This document shows positions 1-8,146 of a stretch of DNA of 37,899 nt, one piece after another (the stretch's first letter is position 1; the number at the start of each line of letters is the position of its first letter). Source of the stretch: Nitrospiraceae bacterium. Its GTDB lineage: Bacteria > Nitrospirota > Thermodesulfovibrionia > UBA6902. The DNA is taken from NCBI GenBank assembly GCA_003599275.1, contig QZJG01000022.1, positions 1 to 37,899 on the forward strand. Direction: 5' to 3'. Position numbers and translations under genes: made by a program. The notes beneath the pieces were generated by a model. That model did not search any database. It had not been told where the DNA came from and saw only the letters and a list, made by a program, of their open reading frames with translations.

Positions 1-1
1 A

Positions 2-151
2 AAATTTTATTCCCGGCCGCGCTTCATAGTAAAAAGAATAGTCGGGCTCAGAAGCATTCACGATTTGAAAGCAGCGGTAAAGGGATTTAAAAGCCTCCTC
101 TGGCTGTGGATCAAAGGGGACGTCTTCCGGCGCAGCAGGAGCGTTTCATGA
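2..151 (+). CDS. C-terminal end of a probable B12-binding radical SAM protein (partial)
   Basis: An open frame enters from the left edge and ends at a TGA that overlaps the next gene's ATG as ATGA. The visible 49 residues contain FYSRPRFIVKRIVGLRS followed by HDLKAAVKGFKSLL. This basic, Arg-rich pattern resembles the extreme C-terminus of B12-binding-domain radical SAM proteins (the BchE/HpnP-like group), which often end with a 'FYxRPxxIxRR...' segment. The catalytic cysteines lie outside the window, so the assignment rests on a short tail only. The four-base overlap suggests translational coupling to the aminopeptidase downstream. Confidence 0.5.
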   Translation, partial: KFYSRPRFIVKRIVGLRSIHDLKAAVKGFKSLLWLWIKGDVFRRSRSVS

Positions 152-1230
152 ACAACATATTTAAAACCAACCTCGGCATAAAGAAGACGGAGAGGGTCAT
201 TGTCTTTACAGACGGACATACCCGGAATCTGAAAAGGACTGCAAAGCGTATCGCGGAGGCAGGCAAAAAATTTACACCCCATATTAAATACGTCGAATAC
301 CGGTCTACCGGAGGGCATGGAGTTGAACCCCCTGCAGAGCTGTGGAGAGAGGCCTTCGGAGAAAACGTTTTACGGGAGTTGAAACTGCGGAAGCTGTTAA
401 GGCCTCTTCTTGATAAAAAAACAACTGAAAGCCGGAACAGGGAGATAGAAAAAATAATACGTGCGCACAGGAAAGACGCAGTCGATGCGGTCGTCGCGCT
501 CTCTTATTACTCGACCAGCCACACAAAGTTCAGGGATTTTCTGAACAGGGCCTGCGGAACGAGGTATGCAAGCATGCCGCTTTTTGATGAAGAAATGCTT
601 AAAGGGGCCATGAAGGTCAACTACCGGAGGATGCTGAAGAAGACGGAAGATATCGCAAAGACAGTCAATGAATGTGAAGAGATGGAAATTAAATGTGCGA
701 ACGGCGCCTTCATCACATTTTCCAAAAAGGGCAGGGAGGCAAAGGCCGATACGGGCATTATTACAAAACCCGGAGCTTTCAGCAACCTTCCCGCAGGAGA
801 GGTCTATCTCGCCCCGGTCGAAGGCACTGCAAACGGAAGGCTTGTGCTTGAATGGGCGCCGACAAGGAAATTGAAAAGTCCCGTGACCCTTCAAGTGGAA
901 AATGGATTTGTCACAAAGGTCGAGGGGAAAGAGAAATTTGCCGGATATCTGAAGGAGAAACTTTCAGAGAAAAAAGAAAATGCGAATATCGCGGAGCTCG
1001 GAATCGGCACCAATGACAGGGCGTCGCGGCCGGACAACATCCTCGAATCGGAAAAGATCTTCGGCACTATCCATATAGCACTCGGAGACAACAGCACCTT
1101 CGGAGGGAAGGTCAGGACCCCCTTTCATCAGGACTTTGTATTCTTCAAACCGACAGTGACGTTGATTTATAAAGATGGGAGCAGGAAGATTTTATTAAAG
1201 AACGGGAAGCTCGTAACCGTTCCATCATAA
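148..1230 (+). CDS. M29-type (thermophilic) metallo-aminopeptidase
   Basis: The 360-residue product has the C-terminal signature of peptidase family M29: AELGIGTN, then a LESEKIFGTIHIALGDN block, then FHQDFVF. The Glu, His, and His/Asp in these blocks are the expected ligands of the two-metal site. M29 enzymes remove N-terminal residues from peptides in the cytoplasm. I chose the ATG at 148 over the in-frame ATG at 106. It has AGGAG six bases upstream (137-141), overlaps the preceding stop codon as ATGA, and the 14 extra residues from 106 lie inside the preceding coding frame. The length is slightly short for M29 (about 370-410), and the N-terminal half is less recognisable than the C-terminal metal-binding half. 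The next gene follows within about 20 bases, so the two are probably co-transcribed. Confidence 0.85.
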   Translation: MNNIFKTNLGIKKTERVIVFTDGHTRNLKRTAKRIAEAGKKFTPHIKYVEYRSTGGHGVEPPAELWREAFGENVLRELKLRKLLRPLLDKKTTESRNREIEKIIRAHRKDAVDAVVALSYYSTSHTKFRDFLNRACGTRYASMPLFDEEMLKGAMKVNYRRMLKKTEDIAKTVNECEEMEIKCANGAFITFSKKGREAKADTGIITKPGAFSNLPAGEVYLAPVEGTANGRLVLEWAPTRKLKSPVTLQVENGFVTKVEGKEKFAGYLKEKLSEKKENANIAELGIGTNDRASRPDNILESEKIFGTIHIALGDNSTFGGKVRTPFHQDFVFFKPTVTLIYKDGSRKILLKNGKLVTVPS

Positions 1231-1252
1231 AACTTTGCTGCCATATTCGAAC

Positions 1253-2359
1253 ATGTCAAAGGTATTTGTCAGAAGGGCTGAATACAACTACGCGATGCTC
1301 AGGCAGGCAATGTTTGAGATCATGGACCTCACTGCAGGCAGCCTGATTCAAAAGAACAGCCGCGTGGTTATCAAGCCGAACCTCCTCGCCCCTGCCGTCC
1401 CTGAAAAGGCGGTCGTCACTCATCCCATGGTCGTGAAGGCTGCCGTAGAATACGTGCTCGATAAGGGGGCAAGCCCTGTTGTCTCGGACAGCTCCGCGGC
1501 GGCTTCATTCGGCAGGATACTGAAGGACAGCGGAATCAGGGACGCGTTTGAGGGACTGAAGGTAGAGTTCAGGGAATTCAAAACATCCGTGGCCGTTGAT
1601 GTCGGGAAACCGTTTAATGAGATCGATATTGCCGCCGACGCGATGAACGCCGATTTTCTCATCAATCTGCCGAAATTAAAGACCCACGCTCAGATGCTGC
1701 TGACGCTCGGCGTGAAAAATTTGTTCGGCTGCATTGTAGGCCTGAAAAAACCCGAGTGGCATTTCAGGACAGGGGTTGACAGGGAAATGTTCGCAACACT
1801 TCTGGTGAAGATATACCAGGCTGTCAGGCCTTCGGTCACGGTAATAGACGGGATACTGGCAATGCAGGGGCAGGGACCGGGTAAGGGCGGTGAACCGAGA
1901 CATATCGGTGTGCTTATGGGAAGCTGCGATGCAGTGGCGGCAGATATCGCTGTTTGCAAAATGTTGGGCGTTGCGCCCGACGGACTGCTGACAAACAGGA
2001 TAGCCATGGGACAGGGACCGGCGAGTGAAGAGATCGAGATTGTCGGTGAACTGCCGGAAGTAAGGGACTTCAAATTCCCGGATATAGTCCCGCTCGTCTT
2101 CGGTCCCCAAAAATTTCACGGCTTCATGCGCAGGCACCTTGTGCAGAGGCCGATATGCGACGCCTCCCTCTGCAAGCTCTGCGGCGAGTGCTGGAAATAC
2201 TGTCCTGCCCTGGCTATTGCTCACGACAGCAGGAAGGTACGTTTCGATTATGAAAAGTGCATAAGATGTTACTGCTGCCTTGAAGTATGTCCGCATGGGG
2301 CGCTGAGCGCAAGAGAGACCGTTACGGGAAAGATAACGAGGAGATTGCTGAAGATATAG
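1253..2359 (+). CDS. DUF362 domain protein with C-terminal 2x[4Fe-4S] ferredoxin domain
   Basis: The first 290 residues or so match the DUF362 family: VVIKPNLL near the N-terminus, PKLKTHAQMLLTLGVKNLFG in the middle, and a long hydrophobic alpha/beta pattern. The last 70 residues hold two Cys clusters, CKLCGECWKYCP and CIRCYCCLEVCP, typical of a bacterial 2x[4Fe-4S] ferredoxin module. The role is unknown for most members; an electron-transfer or iron-sulfur-linked function is likely but unproven. An in-frame TTG at 1235 could add six residues. I prefer the ATG at 1253 because SKVFVRRAEYNYA is the usual beginning of the family. No clear Shine-Dalgarno precedes either start. It lies 22 bases after the aminopeptidase. 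Confidence 0.85.
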   Translation: MSKVFVRRAEYNYAMLRQAMFEIMDLTAGSLIQKNSRVVIKPNLLAPAVPEKAVVTHPMVVKAAVEYVLDKGASPVVSDSSAAASFGRILKDSGIRDAFEGLKVEFREFKTSVAVDVGKPFNEIDIAADAMNADFLINLPKLKTHAQMLLTLGVKNLFGCIVGLKKPEWHFRTGVDREMFATLLVKIYQAVRPSVTVIDGILAMQGQGPGKGGEPRHIGVLMGSCDAVAADIAVCKMLGVAPDGLLTNRIAMGQGPASEEIEIVGELPEVRDFKFPDIVPLVFGPQKFHGFMRRHLVQRPICDASLCKLCGECWKYCPALAIAHDSRKVRFDYEKCIRCYCCLEVCPHGALSARETVTGKITRRLLKI

Positions 2360-2421
2360 CGCCGCATTACACTGAAGCCTGCTCCGGAATTTCCACAATC
2401 ACCTTGAGTTATAATCACACT

Positions 2422-4248
2422 ATGGACATAAAGAAAAAACTCCGGCAGGCCCCCTCCTCTCCCGGTATTTACATTATGAAGGGAGGCAGGGAAAAGGTCC
2501 TTTATGTCGGGAAGGCCAAAAATCTCAGGAACAGGCTGAGGTCGTACTTTCAGGACTCCGCTTTGCTGGATGCGCGGAAGATGAAAATGGTGCAGGAGGT
2601 AAGGGACTTCGACTATATAGTTACCGACAATGAGCTTGCGGCCTTAGCCCTCGAGGCCAATTTCATAAAAAGGATAAGGCCCGGCTACAACATTGTCCTC
2701 AGGGACGACAAAAACTACCCTTATCTTAAGCTGACGGTAAACGAAGAATGGCCGAGGCTTGAGGTGGTAAGAAAGATCGAGAAGGACGGCGCCCTCTATT
2801 TCGGCCCGTATGTCCCGGCGGGGGGCATGTGGGAGATGCTGAAATTCATCCGGCGCAATTTCCCCATCCGGATATGCAGGCACAACCTCGATAAGCCATT
2901 CAGGCCATGCGTCCAGCATCAGATGGGAAGATGCATTGCGCCGTGCGCCGAGTCCCTCAGGACCACCGAAGACCATGAAAAATACATTGAGATAGTCAAT
3001 GAGGTGAGGGCCTTCATACAGGGGGAGAAAAAGGGTCTGCTGTCGAGCCTTCAGGACCGAATGCAGAAGCTCTCGGACGAGCTGAAATTTGAAGAGGCTG
3101 CATCAATCAGGGACAGGCTTAAGGCCCTGGAGACGGCCTGGGAGACGCAGCATGTGATATCCCTTGAGCTTGGAGATATGGATGCCATAGGACTCTACAG
3201 GGAAGGGCAGGAAGCGTCCATATTCATGCTGTTCATAAGAAACGGCATGGTCATCGGTCAGAAGGACTTTTTTCTGAAAAAGCTTGAGGACATGGACAAC
3301 GGGGAGCTTGCATCGGATTTCATCGAACAGTTTTATTCAAAGGAAATGCCCCTGTCGCCGAGGATAATCCTTCCCGTAAAGGCGCAACTGACCACACAGC
3401 AGCAGTGGTTAAGCGAAAGGAGGGGCGCTGCCGTCCGGCTCGCTTACGCAAGGAATGAACTTGAGGGCAAGGTGCTGAAGATGGCCAATGACAACGCGCT
3501 CTACGCATTTAACAGGCACAGGGAGACACGGGTCGATGAGACCATTCTGAAGATAAAGGAACTGCTTGGATTAGAGAGGCTTCCGAAGAGGATCGGGGCC
3601 ATTGATGTGTCGAATATCTCCGGCTCCGAGGCGGTCGGCGCATTGATTGTTTACGAAGACGGCAAGTTCGTGAAAGAGGATTACAGGTTATTTAAAATAA
3701 AAACGGTTTCAGGGATCGATGACTTTGCGATGATAGGGGAAACGGCAGGCAGGTATTTGAAAAACATCGCGGAGGATGAGAGCAGGCTGCCCCAGTTGCT
3801 TCTCATCGACGGCGGCAGGGGACAGCTTGAATCCGCATTGAAGGCCATGAGGCCTTTTGATCTCCCTGTTGAATTGACCGGGATCGCAAAGGCGAAAGAC
3901 CGGAGAGAAAAGACCTCCGGCGTACGCACGGACGTGGACAGGATTTATCTCCCCGGCAAGAGGTCGCCTGTTTATCTGGAGCCATTTCTTGATACAACTC
4001 ACCTGCTTCAGAAAATACGCGACGAGGTCCACCGCTTTGCCATTACTTACCACAAAAAGCTCCGCGCAAAGAGGACCCTTGAATCGCCGCTTGAAAAGAT
4101 CGCGGGAATCGGAAAGACCAGAAGGCTTGCCCTCCTGAAACACTTCGGCAGTCTCGATGCCATTAGAAGTGCGTCTGTCGAAGAGCTTGCGGCAGTGAAG
4201 GGGATGAACAGGAAGGTCGCGGAGCTGGTGCAGGAAACGCTGGGATAG
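2422..4248 (+). CDS. uvrC: Excinuclease ABC subunit C
   Basis: The 608-residue product is a full-length UvrC, the nuclease that makes both incisions in UvrABC nucleotide excision repair. Visible parts in order: GIY-YIG endonuclease (residues about 10-90, SSPGIYIMKGG and VLYVGKAKNLRNRL); a Cys motif around residues 153-175 (CRHN...CVQHQMGRCIAPC); a UVR helix pair (LKFEEAASIRDRLKAL); the RNase H-like nuclease (IGAIDVSNISGSEAVGALIV, LLIDGGRGQL, KAKDRREK); and C-terminal helix-hairpin-helix repeats (IAGIGKTRRLALLKHFGSL, VKGMNRKVAELV). The open frame extends upstream to 2287, but that part overlaps the ferredoxin gene, and the family starts at MDIKKKL. A TATAAT sits only 7 bases before the ATG, so a very short leader is possible. 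Confidence 0.97.
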   Translation: MDIKKKLRQAPSSPGIYIMKGGREKVLYVGKAKNLRNRLRSYFQDSALLDARKMKMVQEVRDFDYIVTDNELAALALEANFIKRIRPGYNIVLRDDKNYPYLKLTVNEEWPRLEVVRKIEKDGALYFGPYVPAGGMWEMLKFIRRNFPIRICRHNLDKPFRPCVQHQMGRCIAPCAESLRTTEDHEKYIEIVNEVRAFIQGEKKGLLSSLQDRMQKLSDELKFEEAASIRDRLKALETAWETQHVISLELGDMDAIGLYREGQEASIFMLFIRNGMVIGQKDFFLKKLEDMDNGELASDFIEQFYSKEMPLSPRIILPVKAQLTTQQQWLSERRGAAVRLAYARNELEGKVLKMANDNALYAFNRHRETRVDETILKIKELLGLERLPKRIGAIDVSNISGSEAVGALIVYEDGKFVKEDYRLFKIKTVSGIDDFAMIGETAGRYLKNIAEDESRLPQLLLIDGGRGQLESALKAMRPFDLPVELTGIAKAKDRREKTSGVRTDVDRIYLPGKRSPVYLEPFLDTTHLLQKIRDEVHRFAITYHKKLRAKRTLESPLEKIAGIGKTRRLALLKHFGSLDAIRSASVEELAAVKGMNRKVAELVQETLG

Positions 4249-4253
4249 TTGTC

Positions 4254-4276
4254 CCCCCTCTTTGGAAAAGAGGGGG
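4254..4276. terminator. GC-rich hairpin between convergent uvrC and nitroreductase genes
   Basis: A perfect 10-bp inverted repeat (CCCCCTCTTT / AAAGAGGGGG) with a 3-base loop lies 5 bases after the uvrC stop and 8 bases from the end of the opposing nitroreductase gene. The position fits a bidirectional stop for two convergent genes, but no uridine run follows on either strand. It may instead be a copy of the CCCCCTTT-type small palindrome also seen at 5525-5570 and 17334-17359. Confidence 0.55.
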
Positions 4277-4284
4277 ATTAAACC

Positions 4285-4809
4285 CTACCATTTCCCCCAG
4301 TGGATATTCTCTTCCTTGAATTTGTCCTTCGGCGCTTCATCTTTATTCACAGGAACACCGACGGGGATGACGTTCAATGGAATAATATTTTCAGGAATGG
4401 AGAGGATATCCCTGACGGATTTCATCCTGTCCTTCTCCGCGTATGCGGCTGTCCATACCGCTCCGTAACCGAGGCCGTGCGCGACAAGCAGGATATTTTC
4501 AGACGCCAGAGAGCAATCCATGACCCAGTATTTCTTTGCGTATATGTCATCCTTGTCGGGGATGCCGCACACGACAATCGCAGCCCCTGCCTTATCGAGC
4601 ATCTTCGCATGAGGAAGCGCATCGCAAAGTTTATCGAGAGTGTCTCTTTCCGTCACTACAACAAACGCCCACGGCTGGACATTCACCGCTGACGGAGCTG
4701 ACATCCCGGCCCTGAGCATTGTCACCAAGTCTTCTTTTTTCACTTTTTCGCCGGTAAATTGTCGTACACTCCGGCGGGTATAGATCACGTTCAGAAAATC
4801 TTTGTCCAT
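4285..4809 (-). CDS. Nitroreductase family protein (FMN-dependent)
   Basis: The 174-residue product begins MDKDFLNVIYTRRSVRQFTGEKV, whose RRSVRxF segment is the FMN-phosphate-contacting start of the nitroreductase fold. It continues with APSAVNVQPWAFVVV, the conserved NxQPW-type segment, and later LGYGAVWTAAY. The length is typical for the short NfsB-like group. Such enzymes reduce nitroaromatics, quinones or other substrates with NAD(P)H; the substrate cannot be predicted here. AGGAGG lies 9 bases before the ATG on the minus strand. The gene is convergent with uvrC and appears to be transcribed alone. Confidence is high for the family and low for a specific reaction. Confidence 0.92.
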   Translation of the reverse strand: MDKDFLNVIYTRRSVRQFTGEKVKKEDLVTMLRAGMSAPSAVNVQPWAFVVVTERDTLDKLCDALPHAKMLDKAGAAIVVCGIPDKDDIYAKKYWVMDCSLASENILLVAHGLGYGAVWTAAYAEKDRMKSVRDILSIPENIIPLNVIPVGVPVNKDEAPKDKFKEENIHWGKW

Positions 4810-4891
4810 GTGATGATTCCTCCTGCAGAAAAATTATGCCCCAATGCTTCCAATTATACTATATGGTGACGGATGGGGAAGGGATTTTTTT

Positions 4892-4986
4892 ACCGAAGAA
4901 TAGAGATAGGAAGTTGTCATTGCGAGCAGGTCCCTCGCAATGACAGATAAATCAACAGTGTTATAATTCTATCTCTATTCTTCGGT
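4892..4986. repeat. Nested palindromic (REP/MITE-like) element
   Basis: Outer perfect 18-bp arms at 4892-4909 and 4969-4986 (ACCGAAGAATAGAGATAG and its reverse complement) enclose an inner hairpin with 12-bp arms at 4915-4926 and 4934-4945 (TGTCATTGCGAG / CTCGCAATGACA). The inner arms match the ends of the elements at 15502-15646 and 26244-26337. The element lies between a minus-strand gene and the efflux operon promoter and contains no ORF. It is non-autonomous in appearance. Confidence 0.8.
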
Positions 4987-5035
4987 GTTAAATGAGAATT
5001 CATAGTTTTTTCACTATTGAGATTTATAATTTTTA

Positions 5036-5064
5036 TTGATTGATTAAAACATGAAAGGTATAAT
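5036..5064 (+). promoter_or_regulatory. Sigma70-type promoter of the metal efflux operon
   Basis: TTGATT at 5036-5041 and TATAAT at 5059-5064 are separated by exactly 17 bases, 26 bases before the ATG of the YtkA-like gene. AGGAGG follows, giving a short leader. This is the clearest promoter in the window. No CueR/CusR-type operator dyad is obvious between the two hexamers. Confidence 0.7.
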
Positions 5065-5089
5065 GGAATACCAATAAAAGGAGGTTGCG

Positions 5090-5488
5090 ATGAAAAACGC
5101 AAAAACAATTTTGTTGATTCTGACTGCTGGGCTGCTCCTTTTCGGCATTGCCCATGCAAAGGATTATGAAGTCAGGAAAAAGGCAGGGGGGTATGATGTT
5201 AATGTCAAGATTGACAAGAACCCGCCCGTTGTCGGAAAAAACAACATGGCAATCGAGATTAAAGACTCAGCCGGGAAGAATGTAACGGATGCGAAGTTAA
5301 AGGTCGAATACTCGATGCCGGCGATGCCCGGGATGCCGGCAATGAATTACAAAACAGATGCGGAATTAAAGGATGAAGGATACAAGGCAATAATGGACCT
5401 CCCGATGTCGGGCTCATGGAATGTTGAGATAAAAATTGCCCGTGATGGAAAAACATCAAAAGTTAAATTCAGTGTAGATGCACAATAA
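5090..5488 (+). CDS. YtkA/FixH-like Met-rich periplasmic protein
   Basis: The 132-residue product has a clear signal peptide (KNAKTILLILTAGLLLFGIAHA, cleavage after AHA at about residue 23). A single small beta domain follows, of the YtkA-like type found beside RND copper efflux genes. Residues about 76-88 form a methionine-rich stretch, SMPAMPGMPAMNYK, a plausible soft-metal (Cu+/Ag+) ligand set. A strong AAAGGAGG lies 5-6 bases before the ATG, and a good promoter lies just upstream. Its 3' end overlaps the next gene's annotated ATG by 11 bases. The context, first gene of a CusCBA-like operon, suggests a periplasmic metal-binding or chaperone role. The family link is moderately sure; the function is inferred. 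Confidence 0.75.
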   Translation: MKNAKTILLILTAGLLLFGIAHAKDYEVRKKAGGYDVNVKIDKNPPVVGKNNMAIEIKDSAGKNVTDAKLKVEYSMPAMPGMPAMNYKTDAELKDEGYKAIMDLPMSGSWNVEIKIARDGKTSKVKFSVDAQ

Positions 5489-6842
5489 GCCGGAAGTCGG
5501 GAGTCAGAAGTCGGAAGTCAGAATAATCCCCCTTTTGTCCCACTTTTCAAAAGAGGTATTAAGGGGGATTTATGTACTACTTACTGCTTACTGCTTACTT
5601 TCTATCACTCCCGCCTTTGCTGAGGAACTTAAGCTTCAGCCGCTTATCGATGAGGCGCTTGAGAACAACCATGATATCCTGATGTCCGGATACGGGATAT
5701 CTGCCGCAGAATTCAGGATCCCACAAGCGGAGAGCCTCCCCGATCCCATGCTGATGTTAGGCTACCAGAATGACGGAACAAGAGATTTATATACCTTTGG
5801 CGACGAGATGGCTTCGGATTCGATGTGGATGTTTTCCGTATCACAGATGTTTCCATATCCCGGCAAGCGCTCACTGAAAGGCGAGATGGCCCGGAGGGAT
5901 GCGGAGGGCCTTGCTGCCTCGGCAGATGCTATACGGCTGAAGGTGGCTTCAACTGTGAAGGCGCTCTATTATGACCTTTTTCTTGCCCATAAAAACATTG
6001 ATCTTGTCCATGAAATGTCCGCTCTTTTTTCGAGGATCGAAGACGCAGCCCTGAGCAGATATTCAACGGGAATGGCCCCACAGCAGGAAGTATTGATGGC
6101 CCAGACGGAAAAGTACATGCTCCTCGAAAAGGAAGAGATGTTGAAGCAGAACATTCAGGCCGGCGAAGCGATGCTGAACTCCGTGGTCGGCAGAGATGCA
6201 AATTCGCCTCTCGGGAGACCGGCGGAAATGTCTCCTTCATCTTATGACCACAACATGGATGAACTTATCAGGACTGCGATAAAGAATTACCCCGAGATAC
6301 AGGCAAAAGAAAAGATGATCTCCTCTGCTGAGACAAAAGTCAGGATGGCAAAAAAAGAGTATTACCCCGACTTCACAGTCAATGCGGGCTATTTTGCAAA
6401 AGGCCCTGATTTCCCGGACATGTGGAGTCTTGCAGCCACTATAAACATCCCCATATTTTATAAAAGCAAACAAATGCAGGCCGTCAATGAAGCCGGGGCG
6501 TCATTATCTGAGGCGGAACATGAGCTGCTTGCCATGCAGTCAATGCTTTCTTCAGGCGTCAGGGACAACTATTCGATGTTCAGGACCTCGGAGAGATTGA
6601 TGGACTTATACAAAAACGGATTGATTCCGAAAATATATCAGGATTTCGAATCCGCTCTTGCAGGATATGTAACAGGAAGAGTCGAAGCCATCACTGTTCT
6701 TACAAGACTGAAATCAGTCATTGATTATGAAACGCTTTACTGGAAACAGTTTGTGGAAAGAGAGAAGGCCATTGCGAGACTTGAGGCGATAACGACAGTC
6801 AAAAGTTCAGGGACGGACAGGGACGAGGGACAAGGAGAATAA
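5478..6842 (+). CDS. TolC-family outer-membrane efflux protein (CusC-like)
   Basis: This outer-membrane channel subunit belongs to a tripartite RND metal exporter. After a signal peptide ending ITPAFA-EE come two outer-membrane-efflux-protein repeats rich in long heptad helices (for example LIDEALENNHDILMSGY, VFSVSQMFPYPGKRSLKG, and a matching second half ATINIPIFYKSKQM). The start is uncertain. The ATG at 5478 overlaps the previous gene, and the first 40 codons consist of repeat sequence (5489-5605). A TTG at 5535 would give a compact signal peptide (SHFSKEVLRG, then a hydrophobic stretch). There is no acylated Cys, so it is not an obvious lipoprotein. CusB-like and CusA-like genes follow directly. 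Confidence 0.9.
   Translation: MHNKPEVGSQKSEVRIIPLLSHFSKEVLRGIYVLLTAYCLLSITPAFAEELKLQPLIDEALENNHDILMSGYGISAAEFRIPQAESLPDPMLMLGYQNDGTRDLYTFGDEMASDSMWMFSVSQMFPYPGKRSLKGEMARRDAEGLAASADAIRLKVASTVKALYYDLFLAHKNIDLVHEMSALFSRIEDAALSRYSTGMAPQQEVLMAQTEKYMLLEKEEMLKQNIQAGEAMLNSVVGRDANSPLGRPAEMSPSSYDHNMDELIRTAIKNYPEIQAKEKMISSAETKVRMAKKEYYPDFTVNAGYFAKGPDFPDMWSLAATINIPIFYKSKQMQAVNEAGASLSEAEHELLAMQSMLSSGVRDNYSMFRTSERLMDLYKNGLIPKIYQDFESALAGYVTGRVEAITVLTRLKSVIDYETLYWKQFVEREKAIARLEAITTVKSSGTDRDEGQGE
5489..5605 (+). repeat. Three adjacent repeat motifs forming the tolC 5' coding end
   Basis: Positions 5491-5521 are a near-tandem of GGAAGTCGGGAGTCAGAAGT-type units. Positions 5525-5534 and 5561-5570 are perfect 10-bp inverted arms (AATCCCCCTT / AAGGGGGATT). 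Positions 5575-5597 are a direct repeat of ACTGCTTACTGCTTACT type. All are read in frame as the N-terminus and signal peptide of the TolC-like protein. Confidence 0.75.
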
Positions 6843-6846
6843 GAAA

Positions 6847-8046
6847 ATGAAAACAATAAGACTTGCAATTTTACTGATGATTTTATCTTTCGTTAACTCT
6901 TCGATATCATTTTCCCAAGTCCATCAGCATGGAGCGCCTGCAAAAGAAACAGCCCCGCCGCAGAAACAGGCTGAGCCTGAGGTCGTGCAGGAGGAGGATC
7001 CGGAGGAAACCCCTGCCGTGGAGATCGAGCCTGAGCAGCAGCAGTTGATCGGCGTTAAAACGATAGCGGCTGCAGTAAAGCCTATGCAAAAAATCATCAG
7101 GACTGTGGGGCGTATTGAATATGACGAGAGGCGGCTTGCCACTGTCAATACAAAATTTGAAGGCTGGATTGAAAAGCTCCATGTCGATTACACCGGCAGG
7201 TATGTTAAACAGGGAGAGCCACTCGCAGAGATATACAGCCCGGAACTCGTGGCAACCCAGCAGGAATTCTTAAATGTATTAAAGTGGGCAAAACCGAGCA
7301 AAGAGCAAAGAACACAGAACACAGATAAAACCCTCAGCGATATGCTTTCGACCGATGCTGAAAGAATGGTTGAGGCCGCGCGGCAGAGACTGAAATTATG
7401 GGACATTACGGATGAGCAGATAAAAGCGATTGAGGAATCAGGAAAGCCGATCAGGACATTGACGATCTACAGTCCCGTAAACGGATACGTTATTCAGAAA
7501 ATGGCGCTTCAGGGAATGCGCGTGATGCCCGGGGAGAAGCTTTTTGATATGGCCGATCTGTCAACCGTCTGGGTCATCTCCGACATTTATGAATACGAGC
7601 TGCCTTTTATAAAGGTCGGACAAACTGCAAACATCAGCCTCAGCTATTTCCCCGGAAAAGTCTTCCCGTCGTCTATTGATTATATTTATCCTTATCTTGC
7701 GGGTGAGACAAGGACCGCAAAGGTCAGATTCACTCTTCATAATCCATTCGCTCAGTTAAAACCGCAGATGTTCACAAACGTAGAAATAAAAATCGACATG
7801 GGCAAAAAACTGGTAATCCCTGATGAGGCGGTAATCGATACGGGCACAAGACAGATAATTTATGTGGACAAAGGTGAAGGCTATTTTGAGCCGCGAGTAG
7901 TTATGCTTGGACTAAGGGCTGATGGAATGACGGAAGTCATTCAAGGGCTGAAGGCCGGTGAGAAAGTCGCCTCCTCCGGCACATTCCTCATTGACTCGGA
8001 GGCGCAGTTGAAGGGAGTTAAACCTCTTGAGGGGCATAAACATTAA
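6847..8046 (+). CDS. RND efflux periplasmic adaptor (CusB-like membrane fusion protein)
   Basis: The 399-residue product links the inner-membrane pump to the outer-membrane channel. It has a signal peptide (about 1-24), a low-complexity acidic/His region (HQHGAPAKETAPPQ...), and then the CusB/CzcB core: VGRIEYDERRLATVNTKFEGWIEKLHVDYTG (barrel/lipoyl entry), YSPELVATQQEFL (start of the hairpin), YSPVNGYVIQKMALQGMRVMPGEKLFDMADLSTVWV (lipoyl exit), and a C-terminal membrane-proximal domain. AAGGAG lies 10 bases upstream of the ATG. Residues about 152-161, encoded at 7301-7329, are an AACACAGAACACAGA-type repeat placed in the alpha-hairpin. The metal is probably Cu/Ag, judged from the neighbours. 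Confidence 0.93.
   Translation: MKTIRLAILLMILSFVNSSISFSQVHQHGAPAKETAPPQKQAEPEVVQEEDPEETPAVEIEPEQQQLIGVKTIAAAVKPMQKIIRTVGRIEYDERRLATVNTKFEGWIEKLHVDYTGRYVKQGEPLAEIYSPELVATQQEFLNVLKWAKPSKEQRTQNTDKTLSDMLSTDAERMVEAARQRLKLWDITDEQIKAIEESGKPIRTLTIYSPVNGYVIQKMALQGMRVMPGEKLFDMADLSTVWVISDIYEYELPFIKVGQTANISLSYFPGKVFPSSIDYIYPYLAGETRTAKVRFTLHNPFAQLKPQMFTNVEIKIDMGKKLVIPDEAVIDTGTRQIIYVDKGEGYFEPRVVMLGLRADGMTEVIQGLKAGEKVASSGTFLIDSEAQLKGVKPLEGHKH
7301..7329 (+). repeat. In-frame AACACAG word repeat in cusB-like gene
   Basis: The unit AACACAG occurs twice in tandem (GAACACAGAACACAGA) after AAAGAGCAA. It encodes KEQRTQNTDK in the helical hairpin of the adaptor. The same word recurs at 9417-9463 in the pump gene. 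Confidence 0.6.
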
Positions 8047-8055
8047 AAGACAACA

Positions 8056-8137
8056 ATCCACAGATTACACAGATTAACACAGATTCATTTAGAAAGATTT
8101 GATTCTTTATCTTTTATAATCTGAGAAATCTGCGGAT
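8056..8137. repeat. Imperfect palindromic CACAGATTA repeat upstream of the pump gene
   Basis: The segment begins ATCCACAGATTACACAGATT and has three CACAGATT copies. It ends in AATCTGAGAAATCTGCGGAT, so the two ends can pair imperfectly. It fills nearly all of the 100-base gap between the adaptor and pump genes and stops 9 bases before the pump's ATG. It therefore contributes the leader that ribosomes must enter, and no good Shine-Dalgarno remains. Confidence 0.6.
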
Positions 8138-8146
8138 AACAAAGAC

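Noticed and set aside
2287..2421. Upstream extension of UvrC
   Set aside because: It overlaps the ferredoxin domain in another frame, and UvrC homology begins at the ATG at 2422.
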